This document shows positions 16,051 to 23,843 of a stretch of 41,193 nucleotides of DNA, one piece after another (position 1 is the first letter of the stretch; each line of letters starts with the position of its first letter). The notes beneath the pieces are model-generated. The model made no database searches. It was not told the origin of the DNA and saw only the letters and a list, made by a program, of their open reading frames with translations. This DNA is from JAWWPY01 sp964412845 (lineage in GTDB: Bacteria; Actinomycetota; Actinomycetes; Streptosporangiales; Streptosporangiaceae). The translations under genes and the position numbers were made by a program. Location of the stretch: the NCBI GenBank assembly GCA_964412845.1, contig CAYPQM010000045.1:1-41193 (forward strand), read 5' to 3'.

Positions 16051-17567
16051 CTCCGGTGACATCAGGCCGCCTCACTGGCGTCGGGGTTGGTCCCGGCGAT
16101 CCCGAACTGGTCACCGTCCGGGCCGCGCGGCTCATCGCCGAAGCCGGGGTGGTGGCCTACCACTGCGCCCCGCACGGCCGCAGCGTGGCCCGCAGTGCGG
16201 CCGTCCCGTACCTGCGCCCGGGGCAGATCGAGGAGGTGCTGCGCTACCCGGTGACGACCGAGGGCACCGATCACCCCGGCGGTTACGCGGGCGCGCTCGC
16301 CGACTTCTACGACGAGGCCACCCACCGGCTCGCCGCGCATCTGGAGTACGGGCGGGACGTGGTCGTGCTGTGTGAGGGGGACCCCGGCTTCTATGGGTCC
16401 TACCAGCACCTGCACGCGCGGCTGTGCCGCCGGTTCAGCGCGCAGATCGTGCCCGGCGTGTCCTCCGTCTCGGCGGCGGCCGCGGCGGTCGGCCTGCCAC
16501 TGGTCCAGCACGATGAGTCGCTGACCGTCCTGGCGGGCACGCTGCCCGGGGACGTGCTGCGGGCCCGGCTGGCCAGCGCGAACGGGGACGCGGTGGCGAT
16601 CCTCAAGCTGGGCCGCACGTTCGACAAGGTGCGTGCCGCGCTGGCCGAGACCGGGCTGCTGGACCGGGCCCATTACGTGGAGCGGGCCGGGACCGACGCG
16701 CAGCGGGTCACGCCGCTGATCGACGTGGATCCGGCCAGCGTGCCGTACATGTCACTGGCCCTGGTGCCAGGGCGCGGTGACCGGCCCGCAGCCGCTCCGG
16801 GCGTCACGGTGGTCGGGCTCGGGCCGGGTGACCCGGCATGGCTGACTCCCGAGGCAGCCGCCGCGATCGCGGGTGCCACCGACCTGGTGGGTTACCGCGG
16901 CTACCTGGACCGGGTACCGCAGCGGCCCGGACAGGACCGGCACAGCTCGGGGAACACGGTCGAAGCCGACCGGGCCGCACTCGCCCTGAACCTGGCGGCC
17001 AAGGGCGGCCGCGTGGTGGTCGTCTCGTCCGGTGATCCCGGGGTGTTCGCCATGGCGTCCGCGGTGCTGGAGGAAGCCGCAGCCGGCCAGGAGCGGTGGC
17101 GCGACGTCGACATCGACGTCCTGCCGGGCGTGACCGCCGCCCAGGCGGTGGCCAGCAAGGCCGGGGCGCCGCTGGGCCACGACTACTGCGTCATCAGCCT
17201 GTCGGACCGGCTGAAGCCGTGGGAGGTCATCGCCGACCGGATCGACAAGGCAGCCGCGGCCGACCTGGTCCTGGCCCTCTACAACCCGGCGTCACGCACC
17301 CGCACCTGGCAGGTCGACGCCGTCCGTGACCTGATACTCCGGCACCGGGACCCGGGCACACCCGTTGTCGTCGGCCGCAGCGCCGGCCAGGCCGACGAGC
17401 AGATGACGATCACCTCGCTGGCCGACCTCGACCCGGCGACCGTCGACATGAAAACGCTGCTCATCATCGGATCGAGCACCACCAAGACCTTTCAGCAACA
17501 CGGCCGGCCGATCGTATTCACCCCCCGGCATTACGGGGACCCGCCGCGCGGCCCAGAGCAGCCCTGA
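16047..17567 (+). CDS. cobIJ: CobIJ fusion: precorrin-2 C20- and precorrin-3B C17-methyltransferase
   Basis: Bifunctional SAM-dependent enzyme of 506 residues. The N-terminal CobI domain (about 1-245) has GVGVGPGDPELVTVRAA and CEGDPGFYGSYQHL. The C-terminal CobJ domain (from about 252) has VTVVGLGPGDPAWLTPEA, SSGDPGVFAMAS, LPGVTAAQA and VLALYNPASRTR. CobI makes precorrin-3A, the substrate of CobG; CobJ contracts the ring of precorrin-3B and methylates C17. The gene order cobG-cobH-cobIJ thus packs the steps around ring contraction together. The fusion is the arrangement known from Mycobacterium and Streptomyces. Start chosen at the ATG overlapping the cobH stop. About 200 nt without a gene follow, less GC-rich than the coding sequence and with no convincing hairpin. 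Confidence 0.95.
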   Translation: MTPVTSGRLTGVGVGPGDPELVTVRAARLIAEAGVVAYHCAPHGRSVARSAAVPYLRPGQIEEVLRYPVTTEGTDHPGGYAGALADFYDEATHRLAAHLEYGRDVVVLCEGDPGFYGSYQHLHARLCRRFSAQIVPGVSSVSAAAAAVGLPLVQHDESLTVLAGTLPGDVLRARLASANGDAVAILKLGRTFDKVRAALAETGLLDRAHYVERAGTDAQRVTPLIDVDPASVPYMSLALVPGRGDRPAAAPGVTVVGLGPGDPAWLTPEAAAAIAGATDLVGYRGYLDRVPQRPGQDRHSSGNTVEADRAALALNLAAKGGRVVVVSSGDPGVFAMASAVLEEAAAGQERWRDVDIDVLPGVTAAQAVASKAGAPLGHDYCVISLSDRLKPWEVIADRIDKAAAADLVLALYNPASRTRTWQVDAVRDLILRHRDPGTPVVVGRSAGQADEQMTITSLADLDPATVDMKTLLIIGSSTTKTFQQHGRPIVFTPRHYGDPPRGPEQP

Positions 17568-17765
17568 CCGCGAGATCGCCCAGGTTCTACTCGGCAACAA
17601 AGGCGACAGAAAAGCAGTTAGCCGAAACTTGCCGCAAACTTGGCATTCAGGACAGGACGATTTCGCTGCGCATCGGCACACCTCCGCTTTAGCCATATCC
17701 GCATCAATCTCCGCCAGGTCGGGCAGCATAGAAGCGGGTTAGGGGCGCTATTGGGGGGCGGACTA

Positions 17766-18749
17766 TTGACGTACGGGGATAAACTATCGGCGCGCGGGAA
17801 AAATCCGGGTAAGGGGAATAAAGGCGCTGATCTCGGCTGTATTACACGCCGGCCGCTCGTGGCGCTGATAATGGCATCGGCGCTTTGGGGCGGAGCGGTG
17901 AGCGGAACGAAATACGCCCTGGGCGGCTTCGGTCCGGTGACCCTGCTGACCGTCGAGCTCGTGCCTGCGGCGGCCGTGCTGTGGGCTGTCCTGCTGGTAC
18001 GTGGCTACCGGCCGCCTGGATCCTGGTGGCTTCCAGCCCTGCTCGGCCTGCTCGAGCCTGCCCTGGCGTATCTGGGCGACACCTTCGGCCTGTCACTGAC
18101 CAGTGCCGTGCACGGGGCGCTGATCAACGGCCTCGAATCCGCGCTAGTCGTCGTCCTGGCTGCTCTGCTGCTCCGGGAGACCGCGACCAGGCCCGCGATC
18201 CTGGCGGTCGCGGTCGCGCTGGGCGGCCTGGTCGTGCTGGCCGGAAGCGGCGGAGGCCGCGGCACGACCGTCGGTGATCTCTTTGTGGCCGCCGGCGTGC
18301 TCAGCGCGAGTCTCTACACCATCGTGGCCAAGCGTTTCGATGACGGCTCTGATGCCTTCTCACTCACGGCATGGCAGTTCACGGTGGCTGCGCTCGTGTC
18401 GCTGGCGGCGACCATGGCGCGATGGGCGGCCGGCTCCGAGACTCCGCCCGTGTCCGTGGCGCCCCGGCTCTGGCTGGCCGCGGTGCTGGTGGGTGTCGCA
18501 GGATTCGGCGTCAGCTTCTTGCTGTTCAACCTCGTGATCGTTCAGGTCAACGCCGGGTGGGCGGCGGTGATCCTGAACCTCATCCCGGTGTTCGGCCTGT
18601 TGAGCGCGGTGATCTTCCTCGGCGAGGGCCTGACGCACAGCGACGCCATCGGAGCCGCCCTCGTCGGGTCGTCTGTGCTGTACTTCGTGATCACTGATCG
18701 GCGCGATGCCCTGGCTGGCCGGCCGGTGTCGGTGAGTTCACCGCGTTAG
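17766..18749 (+). CDS. EamA-family (drug/metabolite) transporter
   Basis: About 327 residues with ten hydrophobic segments in two EamA repeats (roughly 30-160 and 175-310), the DMT superfamily layout. Typical elements are ALWGGAVSGTKYAL in the first helix, ALINGLESALVVVLAALLLRE closing the first repeat, and LIPVFGLLSAVIFLGE in the second. The TTG at 17766 is chosen because a G-rich stretch lies 7-8 nt upstream and the N-terminal helix stays whole; ATG 17871 would remove part of helix I. It follows cobIJ by about 200 nt, and its TAG shares two bases with the TAA of convergent cobK. The substrate is unknown; placement in the cob cluster hints at a precursor, cobalt or corrinoid, but this is inference. 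Confidence 0.85.
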   Translation: MTYGDKLSARGKNPGKGNKGADLGCITRRPLVALIMASALWGGAVSGTKYALGGFGPVTLLTVELVPAAAVLWAVLLVRGYRPPGSWWLPALLGLLEPALAYLGDTFGLSLTSAVHGALINGLESALVVVLAALLLRETATRPAILAVAVALGGLVVLAGSGGGRGTTVGDLFVAAGVLSASLYTIVAKRFDDGSDAFSLTAWQFTVAALVSLAATMARWAAGSETPPVSVAPRLWLAAVLVGVAGFGVSFLLFNLVIVQVNAGWAAVILNLIPVFGLLSAVIFLGEGLTHSDAIGAALVGSSVLYFVITDRRDALAGRPVSVSSPR

Positions 18750-19507
18750 AGACCGAGCACCCAGCGGACGGCGTCTGGCACGGCCGGGGCAGACACGGCC
18801 GGGGTGGACCCGGTGCCGGCCGACGCCCCGGCGGGATCCGGGCGGCGGACCATGACTACCGGGATGCCCAGGTCACGGGCGGCCGCCAGCTTGCCTGCCG
18901 TCAGCGGGCCGCCGCTGTCCTTGGTGACCAGGACATCGATCACGAAGCGCCGCATCAGGGCCAGTTCCGCGGCCCGCTGGTACGGGCCTCTGGCCAGCAG
19001 CACCTCGCGGTTGGCCGGCATCGGGCCCTGCGGAGCGTCGACGCAGCGGATCAGGAACCACAGCGTGTCCAGGCCGGCAAAGGCGGGCAGCCCCTGGCGG
19101 CCGGTGGTCAGGAAGACGCGCGTGCCGAGCGCGGGCAGCATCGCGGCGGCATCCACAAGGGTCGCGGCATAGTGCCAGTCGTCGCCTTCCTCCGCCTGCC
19201 ATCCCGGGCGGGCCAGCCGCAGCAGCGGGAGGCCGATCTGGGCGCAGGCCGCGACCGCGTGCGCGCTGATCTTCTCCGCGAACGGGTGGGTCGCGTCGAC
19301 CACCGCGCCCACGCCTTCGGTGCGGGCCCAGTCGGCCAAGCCCGCCGCCCCGCCGAAGCCGCCGACCCGGACCTCACCAGCCGGCCGCACCGGGTCGCGG
19401 ACCCGGCCCGCCAGCGAGCTGATCACCCGCAGGCCCGGCTGGCCGACCAGTGCGGCGGCCAGCGCCCGCGCCTCGGACGTCCCGCCCAGCACGAGCACGG
19501 TCAGCAC
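18746..19507 (-). CDS. cobK: Precorrin-6A reductase CobK
   Basis: NADPH-dependent reduction of precorrin-6A to precorrin-6B; CobK/CbiJ family, 253 residues. The N-terminal dinucleotide motif is LGGTSEAR (7-14), the conserved VVDATHPFAEKISAHA spans 69-84, and TTGRQGL and VTKDSGGPLTAGKLAAARDLGIPVVMV near the C-terminus are diagnostic. GTG start with little Shine-Dalgarno. It is the last gene of the cobL-cobM-cobF-cobK series, separated from cobF by a pair of hairpin repeats. The terminal 20 residues (GASAGTGSTPAVSAPAV) are low complexity. Confidence 0.95.
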   Translation of the reverse strand: MLTVLVLGGTSEARALAAALVGQPGLRVISSLAGRVRDPVRPAGEVRVGGFGGAAGLADWARTEGVGAVVDATHPFAEKISAHAVAACAQIGLPLLRLARPGWQAEEGDDWHYAATLVDAAAMLPALGTRVFLTTGRQGLPAFAGLDTLWFLIRCVDAPQGPMPANREVLLARGPYQRAAELALMRRFVIDVLVTKDSGGPLTAGKLAAARDLGIPVVMVRRPDPAGASAGTGSTPAVSAPAVPDAVRWVLGL

Positions 19508-19542
19508 AACGGTGCCCGCGCCGACGCCCCGGCATCATCAGT

Positions 19543-19655
19543 GCGGTGCATCGTGCCCACATAGGGGTCACAATGCACCGCCCTCTTGGCGGCCAGCGTC
19601 AGCGCGGTGCGTTGTGTGCACGCAGGGGTCACAACGCACCGCGCTCTTGGCCGCC
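19543..19655. repeat. Tandem pair of 13-bp-stem palindromes with compensatory changes
   Basis: Two copies with a 61-bp period. Copy 1: GCGGTGCATCGTG (19543-19555), loop of 13 nt, CACAATGCACCGC (19569-19581). Copy 2: GCGGTGCGTTGTG (19604-19616), loop of 13 nt, CACAACGCACCGC (19630-19642). Copy 2 is a perfect 13-bp stem; copy 1 has one G-T wobble. The A-T pair at stem position 8 of copy 1 is G-C in copy 2, a compensatory change. Both loops end in AGGGGT, and each copy is followed by a CTCTTGGC tail. The right arm of copy 2 encodes the last CobF codons. Confidence 0.85.
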
Positions 19656-20411
19656 GGTCCGGCGCAGCAGATAGGTATCCATGATCCAGCCCTTGCGGGC
19701 CCGCGCCTCGCGGCGGGCCGCCTGGATCTGGTCCGCGACGTCACCGAGATGGCCGGAGATGAGAATCTCGTCCTTGGTCCCGATGTACGCGCCCCAGTAA
19801 ATCTCGATGCCGGCCTGCGGGATCTGGGAGAACGAGCACGCCGCGTCCAGCATCACGACCACATCATCACAATGCTCAGGAAAGCCCTCTTCGGAGAGCC
19901 GGCGGCCGGTGGTGATGTGCGCCGGTTTGCCGACCTGGGTCAGGCTCACCCGGTGCTGGGCCGCGAGCGCCTGGACGCTGCTGATGCCTGGGATGACCTG
20001 GTAGTCCAGTTCCAGGGTGCCCTTCGCGATGATCTGCTCGATGATCGCCAGGGTGCTGTCGTAGAGTGCTGGATCCCCCCAGACCAGGAACGCGCCGCAG
20101 TCCCCGTCGGCGAGTTCATCGGTGATGAGCCGCTCGTAGATCTCGGCCCGCTCGCGGCGCCACTGCTCCACAGCCGGGCGGTAGCGGGCCGCGCCGCGAT
20201 CCCGCTCGGGATCGCGGGCATGCACCATCCGGTACGAGTTGCCCTCGATGTACCGCTCGCAGATTTCCTGCCGGAGCGCGGTGAGGTCCTGCTTGCCTGT
20301 GCCCTTGTCGATCACGAAGAAGACGTCGGCCGCATTGAGCGCCTTGATCGCCTGGACGGTCACCTGCTCGGGATCACCCGCGCCGATTCCGATGATCAGC
20401 ACCCGTCTCAC
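19629..20411 (-). CDS. cobF: Precorrin-6A synthase (deacetylating) CobF
   Basis: SAM-dependent C1 methylation with loss of the C20 acetyl fragment, converting precorrin-5 to precorrin-6A; found only in the aerobic pathway. 260 residues, normal length. Tetrapyrrole-methylase motifs GIGAGDPEQVTVQA (8-21), LVWGDPALYDST and IPGISSVQALAAQHR are present, with the CobF-specific C-terminal DAACSFSQIP and IYWGAYIGTKDEILISG. The GTG start overlaps the cobM stop (GTGA). The final RGAL codons lie within the second palindrome of the downstream repeat pair. Confidence 0.95.
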   Translation of the reverse strand: MRRVLIIGIGAGDPEQVTVQAIKALNAADVFFVIDKGTGKQDLTALRQEICERYIEGNSYRMVHARDPERDRGAARYRPAVEQWRRERAEIYERLITDELADGDCGAFLVWGDPALYDSTLAIIEQIIAKGTLELDYQVIPGISSVQALAAQHRVSLTQVGKPAHITTGRRLSEEGFPEHCDDVVVMLDAACSFSQIPQAGIEIYWGAYIGTKDEILISGHLGDVADQIQAARREARARKGWIMDTYLLRRTGGQERGAL

Positions 20412-21226
20412 GGCCGTGGATCCTCCCTGCCCAAGCCCGCCCCGTGGTCACCTGCGGAGCGGTCCCGCCCGGCGGAGTAGAGGTGACTTTCCTGGAAACT
20501 CCCGTGGCTGTCATCCCCGCGACGGAGGTCACCGTGGGCCAGGACCTCGCCGACCACGATGATCGCGGTCCGGCGGATGCCCTTGGCGCGGACCTGGTCA
20601 GCGAGTTCGCCGAGGGTGCAGCGCAGCACCATCTCGTCGGGCCAGCTGGCCCGGGCCACCACGGCGGCCGGGCAGTCGGCCCCGTAATGCGGGAGCAGAT
20701 CGGTGGCCACCTTGTCCACATTCTGCACCGCGAGGTGCAGCACCAGCGTGCAGCGCAGAGCACCGAGGCGGGCGAGGTCCTCCCCGGGCGGCATCGGGGT
20801 CGCCCGGGCCGAGGTCCTGGTCAGCACCACGGTCTGGCCCACTCCGGGCAGCGTCAGTTCCTGCCGCAGCGCGGCCGCGGCGGCGGCGAACGCCGGGACA
20901 CCGGGGATGATCTGCCAGGGCAGGCCCGCCGCGTCCAGCCGCCGCGCCTGCTCGGCCACCGCGCTGAAGATCGATGGGTCTCCGCTGTGCAGCCGCACCA
21001 CGTCATGCCCGCTGGAGTGCGCCGCGACCAGTTCCCGGGTGATCGCATCCAGGTCCAGGTCGGCGGTGTCCACCAGGCGCGCGTCCGGCCGGGTGCCGGC
21101 CAGTACCCCGGGCGGTACCAGGCTGCCGGCATACAGCACCACGGGCACTGTCGCGAGCATCCGCTGGGCACGCACGGTCAGCAGGTCGGGGGCACCGGGC
21201 CCGGCACCGACGAACCATATGGTCAC
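20408..21226 (-). CDS. cobM: Precorrin-4 C11-methyltransferase CobM
   Basis: SAM-dependent methylation of precorrin-4 at C11 to give precorrin-5; CobM/CbiF family, 272 residues. Motifs: FVGAGPGAPDLLTVRA (5-20), LYAGSLVPPGVL, RLHSGDPSIFSAV, IPGVPAFAAAAA, VVLTRTSARATPMP and the late VVARASWPDEMVLRCTL. The C-terminal tail after about 245 (Asp/Arg/Gly/Ser-rich) is longer than in many homologues. GTG start with AAAGGA about 10 nt upstream. It is separated from cobL by a tandem-repeat array and overlaps cobF. Confidence 0.95.
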   Translation of the reverse strand: MTIWFVGAGPGAPDLLTVRAQRMLATVPVVLYAGSLVPPGVLAGTRPDARLVDTADLDLDAITRELVAAHSSGHDVVRLHSGDPSIFSAVAEQARRLDAAGLPWQIIPGVPAFAAAAAALRQELTLPGVGQTVVLTRTSARATPMPPGEDLARLGALRCTLVLHLAVQNVDKVATDLLPHYGADCPAAVVARASWPDEMVLRCTLGELADQVRAKGIRRTAIIVVGEVLAHGDLRRGDDSHGSFQESHLYSAGRDRSAGDHGAGLGREDPRP

Positions 21227-21246
21227 GAGCGCACCATCCTTTGCCG

Positions 21247-21383
21247 GGGCACCGAGACGGTCATGATCGGGTCACCGAGACGGTCATCAGCGAGTCACCG
21301 GGACAGCCATCAGCGGTCACCGCCATTGCCTGATCGAGTCACCGGGACAGCCATCAGCGGGTCACCTGCCATTGGGTGATCGG
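21247..21383. repeat. Six-unit 22-23 bp tandem repeat derived from the cobL 3' end
   Basis: Units begin GTCACC at 21271, 21294, 21316, 21338 and 21361, and a variant GGCACC begins at 21247. The units at 21294 and 21338 are identical over 22 bp (GTCACCGGGACAGCCATCAG plus CG). Those at 21316 and 21361 form a second related type, so a 45-bp two-unit block appears duplicated. The 21361 unit is the coding end of cobL (ITQWQVTR). The array fills most of the 127-nt cobL-cobM gap. Confidence 0.8.
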
Positions 21384-22628
21384 CAGCGCTGGCCGCCAGG
21401 TGGTGAACCCGCCGAGCGGGCCAGCGTAGCTGACGGCCAGCTTGACCAGCTGGCCGCCCACGGTGCGCTGCCACTGGTGCAGCAGCGCTTCGGATTCCAT
21501 CGTGACCGCATGCGCGACAAGCCGCCCGCCAGGGGGCAAGCTCTGCCAGCACGCGTCAAGCACGCCCTCGGCCGTGAGCCCGCCGCCCAGGAAGATCGCA
21601 TCCGGCGGAGCCAGTCCGGTCAGCGCCTCGGGGGCCGCCCCGCAGATCACCTCGATGCCCGGGACGCCCAGGGCAGTGGCATTGCGCTGGATCCGCCCGG
21701 CCCGGTCGGGCCGGACCTCGACAGCTAGGGCGCGGCAGCGCGGGTCGGCGCGCATCCACTCGATCCCGATGCTCCCGCTGCCTGCTCCGACGTCCCAGAG
21801 AAGCTGTCCCGGACCTGGCGCCAGCGCGGCCAGGGCCAGCGCCCGCGGCTCACGGCGGGTCAGCTGGCCGTCGGTCTCGTAGGCGTCGTCCGGCAGCCCG
21901 GGCACCCGCGGCAGGACGGCAGTGCCGGGATCTGGCCGGCAAGTCAGGGCCACGACGGACAGGTCGGCGAAGGACTCCCCGCCGAACGGGTCACCGGCGA
22001 ACGGCGCAGCACCGCCAGCGGGCGCACCGACGGCCGGAGGCGCAGCATCACTGGCCCGGGCCAGGTAAGGACCACGTACCCGTTCCGCGCGGCCACCGAG
22101 GTGCTCAAGCACGGTCAGCTTGGTCGCGCCCCAGCCCCGCTCCGCGAGCAGGGCGGCGAGTGCGGCCGGGGTGCCGCCATCCCGGCTCAGCACCAGGACC
22201 TTGGCCCCAGGCTGCACCGCGGGCAGGATCACCTCGGCCGGGCGGGATACCACGGAGACCACGTCGACCTCGTGCTCGGCCCAGCCAAGACGCGAGCACG
22301 CGAGAGCCACCGACGACACGGCAGGCAGCACCCGCATCTCGTCCGCACCCAGCCGCCGGGCCAGCGTGGCGCCGAGCCCGTGCAGCATCGGGTCGCCGCT
22401 GGCCAGCAGGCAGACGCCGGGATTCGCCGACACCAGATCGTCGAGCTGGGGAAGCAGCGGCGACGGGAGCGGCACGCGGCGGCCAGGGAGATCAGGAATC
22501 AGCGCGAGATGGCGGGTGCTGCCAACGATCAGCGGAGCCTCCCGCAACGCGGCGCGTGCCTCCTCGGTCAGCCCAGGCCAGCCGTCATCACCCACGCCGA
22601 CAACGGTGACGCTCGCGGGCCCGGTCAT
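21354..22628 (-). CDS. cobL: Precorrin-6Y C5,15-methyltransferase (decarboxylating) CobL
   Basis: Bifunctional enzyme of 424 residues: an N-terminal CbiE-type methylase (about 1-200; VVGVGDDGWPGLTEEARAAL, LASGDPMLHGLG) and a C-terminal CbiT-type Rossmann methylase (about 245-424; SAM motif WDVGAGSGSIGIEWMRADPR). It methylates C5 and C15 of precorrin-6B and decarboxylates the C12 acetate, giving precorrin-8X, the CobH substrate. An Ala/Gly/Pro-rich insert (AAPPAVGAPAGGAAPFAGDP) widens the first domain near its end. ATG start; first gene of the cobL-M-F-K series. No riboswitch lies upstream on this strand, and I found no convincing -10 in the 190 nt before it. Confidence 0.95.
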   Translation of the reverse strand: MTGPASVTVVGVGDDGWPGLTEEARAALREAPLIVGSTRHLALIPDLPGRRVPLPSPLLPQLDDLVSANPGVCLLASGDPMLHGLGATLARRLGADEMRVLPAVSSVALACSRLGWAEHEVDVVSVVSRPAEVILPAVQPGAKVLVLSRDGGTPAALAALLAERGWGATKLTVLEHLGGRAERVRGPYLARASDAAPPAVGAPAGGAAPFAGDPFGGESFADLSVVALTCRPDPGTAVLPRVPGLPDDAYETDGQLTRREPRALALAALAPGPGQLLWDVGAGSGSIGIEWMRADPRCRALAVEVRPDRAGRIQRNATALGVPGIEVICGAAPEALTGLAPPDAIFLGGGLTAEGVLDACWQSLPPGGRLVAHAVTMESEALLHQWQRTVGGQLVKLAVSYAGPLGGFTTWRPALPITQWQVTR

Positions 22629-22822
22629 CCGGTACGCACCGCGACGCGGACGCAGGCACTGAGTGCGCCGGGCACGTCAGGTATGGCCAAAGCCCGCACG
22701 GGGCCGCTCCTTCCTACCGTTTCCGCCTCAGTCGCTGTGACGACCGCAACGTCGCACCGATCCTGGACCCGGCCCATCCGGTCGCAGGCGCGTCAAGTTA
22801 CCAGGTGGCGCGCCGCTTGTGC

Positions 22823-22852
22823 TTGACGTCATCGCGGCGTCCCTCATACGGT
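22823..22852 (+). promoter_or_regulatory. Sigma70 (HrdB-type) promoter before the second cobalamin riboswitch
   Basis: TTGACG (22823-22828), an 18-nt spacer, and TACGGT (22847-22852), matching the actinobacterial principal-sigma consensus TTGACN-N18-TANNNT. The predicted start near 22859 coincides with the first base of the aptamer closing stem at 22860, which supports both calls. Confidence 0.7.
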
Positions 22853-22859
22853 GGCGCCG

Positions 22860-23011
22860 CCGCGGTCTCAGATCGCGATGACGCAGTCCCAGCGAAGTCC
22901 GGTGAGATCCCGGCGCTGTCCCGCAACGGTGGTCCCCCACTCGGGGGCGAGCCCGGTCGTGACCTTGGCCGTGGCAGTGGGGTCTGTGCCGGTCAGCCCC
23001 GGTGATCGCGG
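22860..23011 (+). ncRNA. Cobalamin riboswitch upstream of a Rieske gene
   Basis: The core GCGAAGTCCGGTGAGATCCC, then GGCGCTGTCCCGCAACGGTG, is the B12-box region. A hairpin CCCCCACTCGGGGG and GAGCCCGGTCG follow in the expected order. The closing stem CCGCGGTC (22860-22867) pairs with GATCGCGG (23004-23011), with one G-U. Just beyond it, GCAGGTGA and TTACCTGC can form a further hairpin that may belong to the expression platform. The only plus-strand gene downstream is the Rieske protein at 23192. Confidence 0.82.
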
Positions 23012-23191
23012 TGCAGGTGAGAGGTCATTTACCTGCCTACCGGGCGATAGGTGATGAGCGCCATTCGCGGACCTGCGGCACGCCCCGGCGACTTATTACT
23101 GGCCCCTTACATAGCTGCCTATACCGAGCCAGTGGGGCAGGGCTCTCGTGTCAACTGGGACTCATCCCCCCGCTTACCCGAGGAGTCCCGA

Positions 23192-23728
23192 ATGACCCAC
23201 GAGCCCCAACAGGATCAGCAGGACCAACAGGACCAGCAGGATCCGCACACTACCCGGCGCACGATGCTGGCCGGTGTCGGACTAGCCGGCCTGGCGGGCA
23301 CGCTGACCGCCTGCGGGCTGAAGAAGATCGCGGCGGCTCAGTCGGGTGGTTACGCATCGCCAACCGGGGGGATGGCGTCCCCGTCCGCGTCCGCGTCATC
23401 GCGCGCACCCGCCGCCGCGAGCAGTGGCCCGGCCCAGAGCGCTATGGAACTTGCCGCCACGAGCGAGATCCCGGTGGGCGGCGGGAAGATCTTCGCCAGC
23501 CAGAAGGTCGTCGTGACTCAGCCCACGGCGGGCGAGTTCAAGGGGTTCAGCGCGATCTGCACGCACGCGGCATGCACCGTCGATCAGGTGGCCAACGGCA
23601 CAATCGACTGCCCGTGTCATGGCAGCCAGTTCAGCATCAGCACGGGTGCGGTCGTGGCCGGCCCCGCTCCGAGCCCACTGCCCGCACAGGCCATCAAGGT
23701 CACCGGCAACAAGATCACGCTCAGCTGA
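23192..23728 (+). CDS. Tat-exported Rieske [2Fe-2S] lipoprotein
   Basis: A 178-residue protein. After a Gln/Asp-rich N-terminus (QQDQQDQQDQQDP), a twin-arginine signal TRRTMLAGVGLAGLAG (21-36) leads to the lipobox LTAC with Cys41. Export in folded form and lipid anchoring outside the membrane follow. A Ser/Ala/Pro linker (50-85) joins a Rieske fold with cluster ligands C123-T-H125 and C140-x2-H143; Cys128 and Cys142 would form the usual disulfide. It resembles small soluble Rieske domains rather than the cytochrome bc1 subunit; partners are unknown. ATG 23192 is chosen for AGGAG 7 nt upstream and proper Tat placement; the frame is open to GTG 23051. A cobalamin riboswitch precedes it by 180 nt. 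Confidence 0.9.
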   Translation: MTHEPQQDQQDQQDQQDPHTTRRTMLAGVGLAGLAGTLTACGLKKIAAAQSGGYASPTGGMASPSASASSRAPAAASSGPAQSAMELAATSEIPVGGGKIFASQKVVVTQPTAGEFKGFSAICTHAACTVDQVANGTIDCPCHGSQFSISTGAVVAGPAPSPLPAQAIKVTGNKITLS

Positions 23729-23811
23729 GGACGGAACGGTCTCCGGGGCGGGGCGGCCCGGGCCGGGGCCGAGCGGATGACAGCAGTCCTTCAGCTGACG
23801 TTAAGCAATGC

Positions 23812-23843
23812 GTTCAGGTCGGCCCGCCCGGGTCGGCCTGAAC
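23812..23843. terminator. Strong hairpin terminator between convergent genes
   Basis: GTTCAGGTCGGCC, loop CGCCCG, GGTCGGCCTGAAC: a 13-bp stem with two G-U pairs. No U-run follows on either strand, as is common in high-GC actinobacteria. It sits between the Rieske gene (plus) and the cellulase (minus) and can serve both. The rest of the 281-nt interval 23729-24010 shows no gene. Confidence 0.7.

Noticed and set aside
17568..17729. Cys-rich small protein on the minus strand opposite the cobIJ end and gap
   Set aside because: The CRCAAKSSCPECQVC stretch lies partly in an intergenic region, the frame then runs antisense to cobIJ, and no ribosome site precedes it.
23051..23191. N-terminal extension of the Rieske protein from GTG 23051
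   Set aside because: It would put the twin-arginine motif at residue 69, lacks a good ribosome site, and ATG 23192 has AGGAG at proper spacing.
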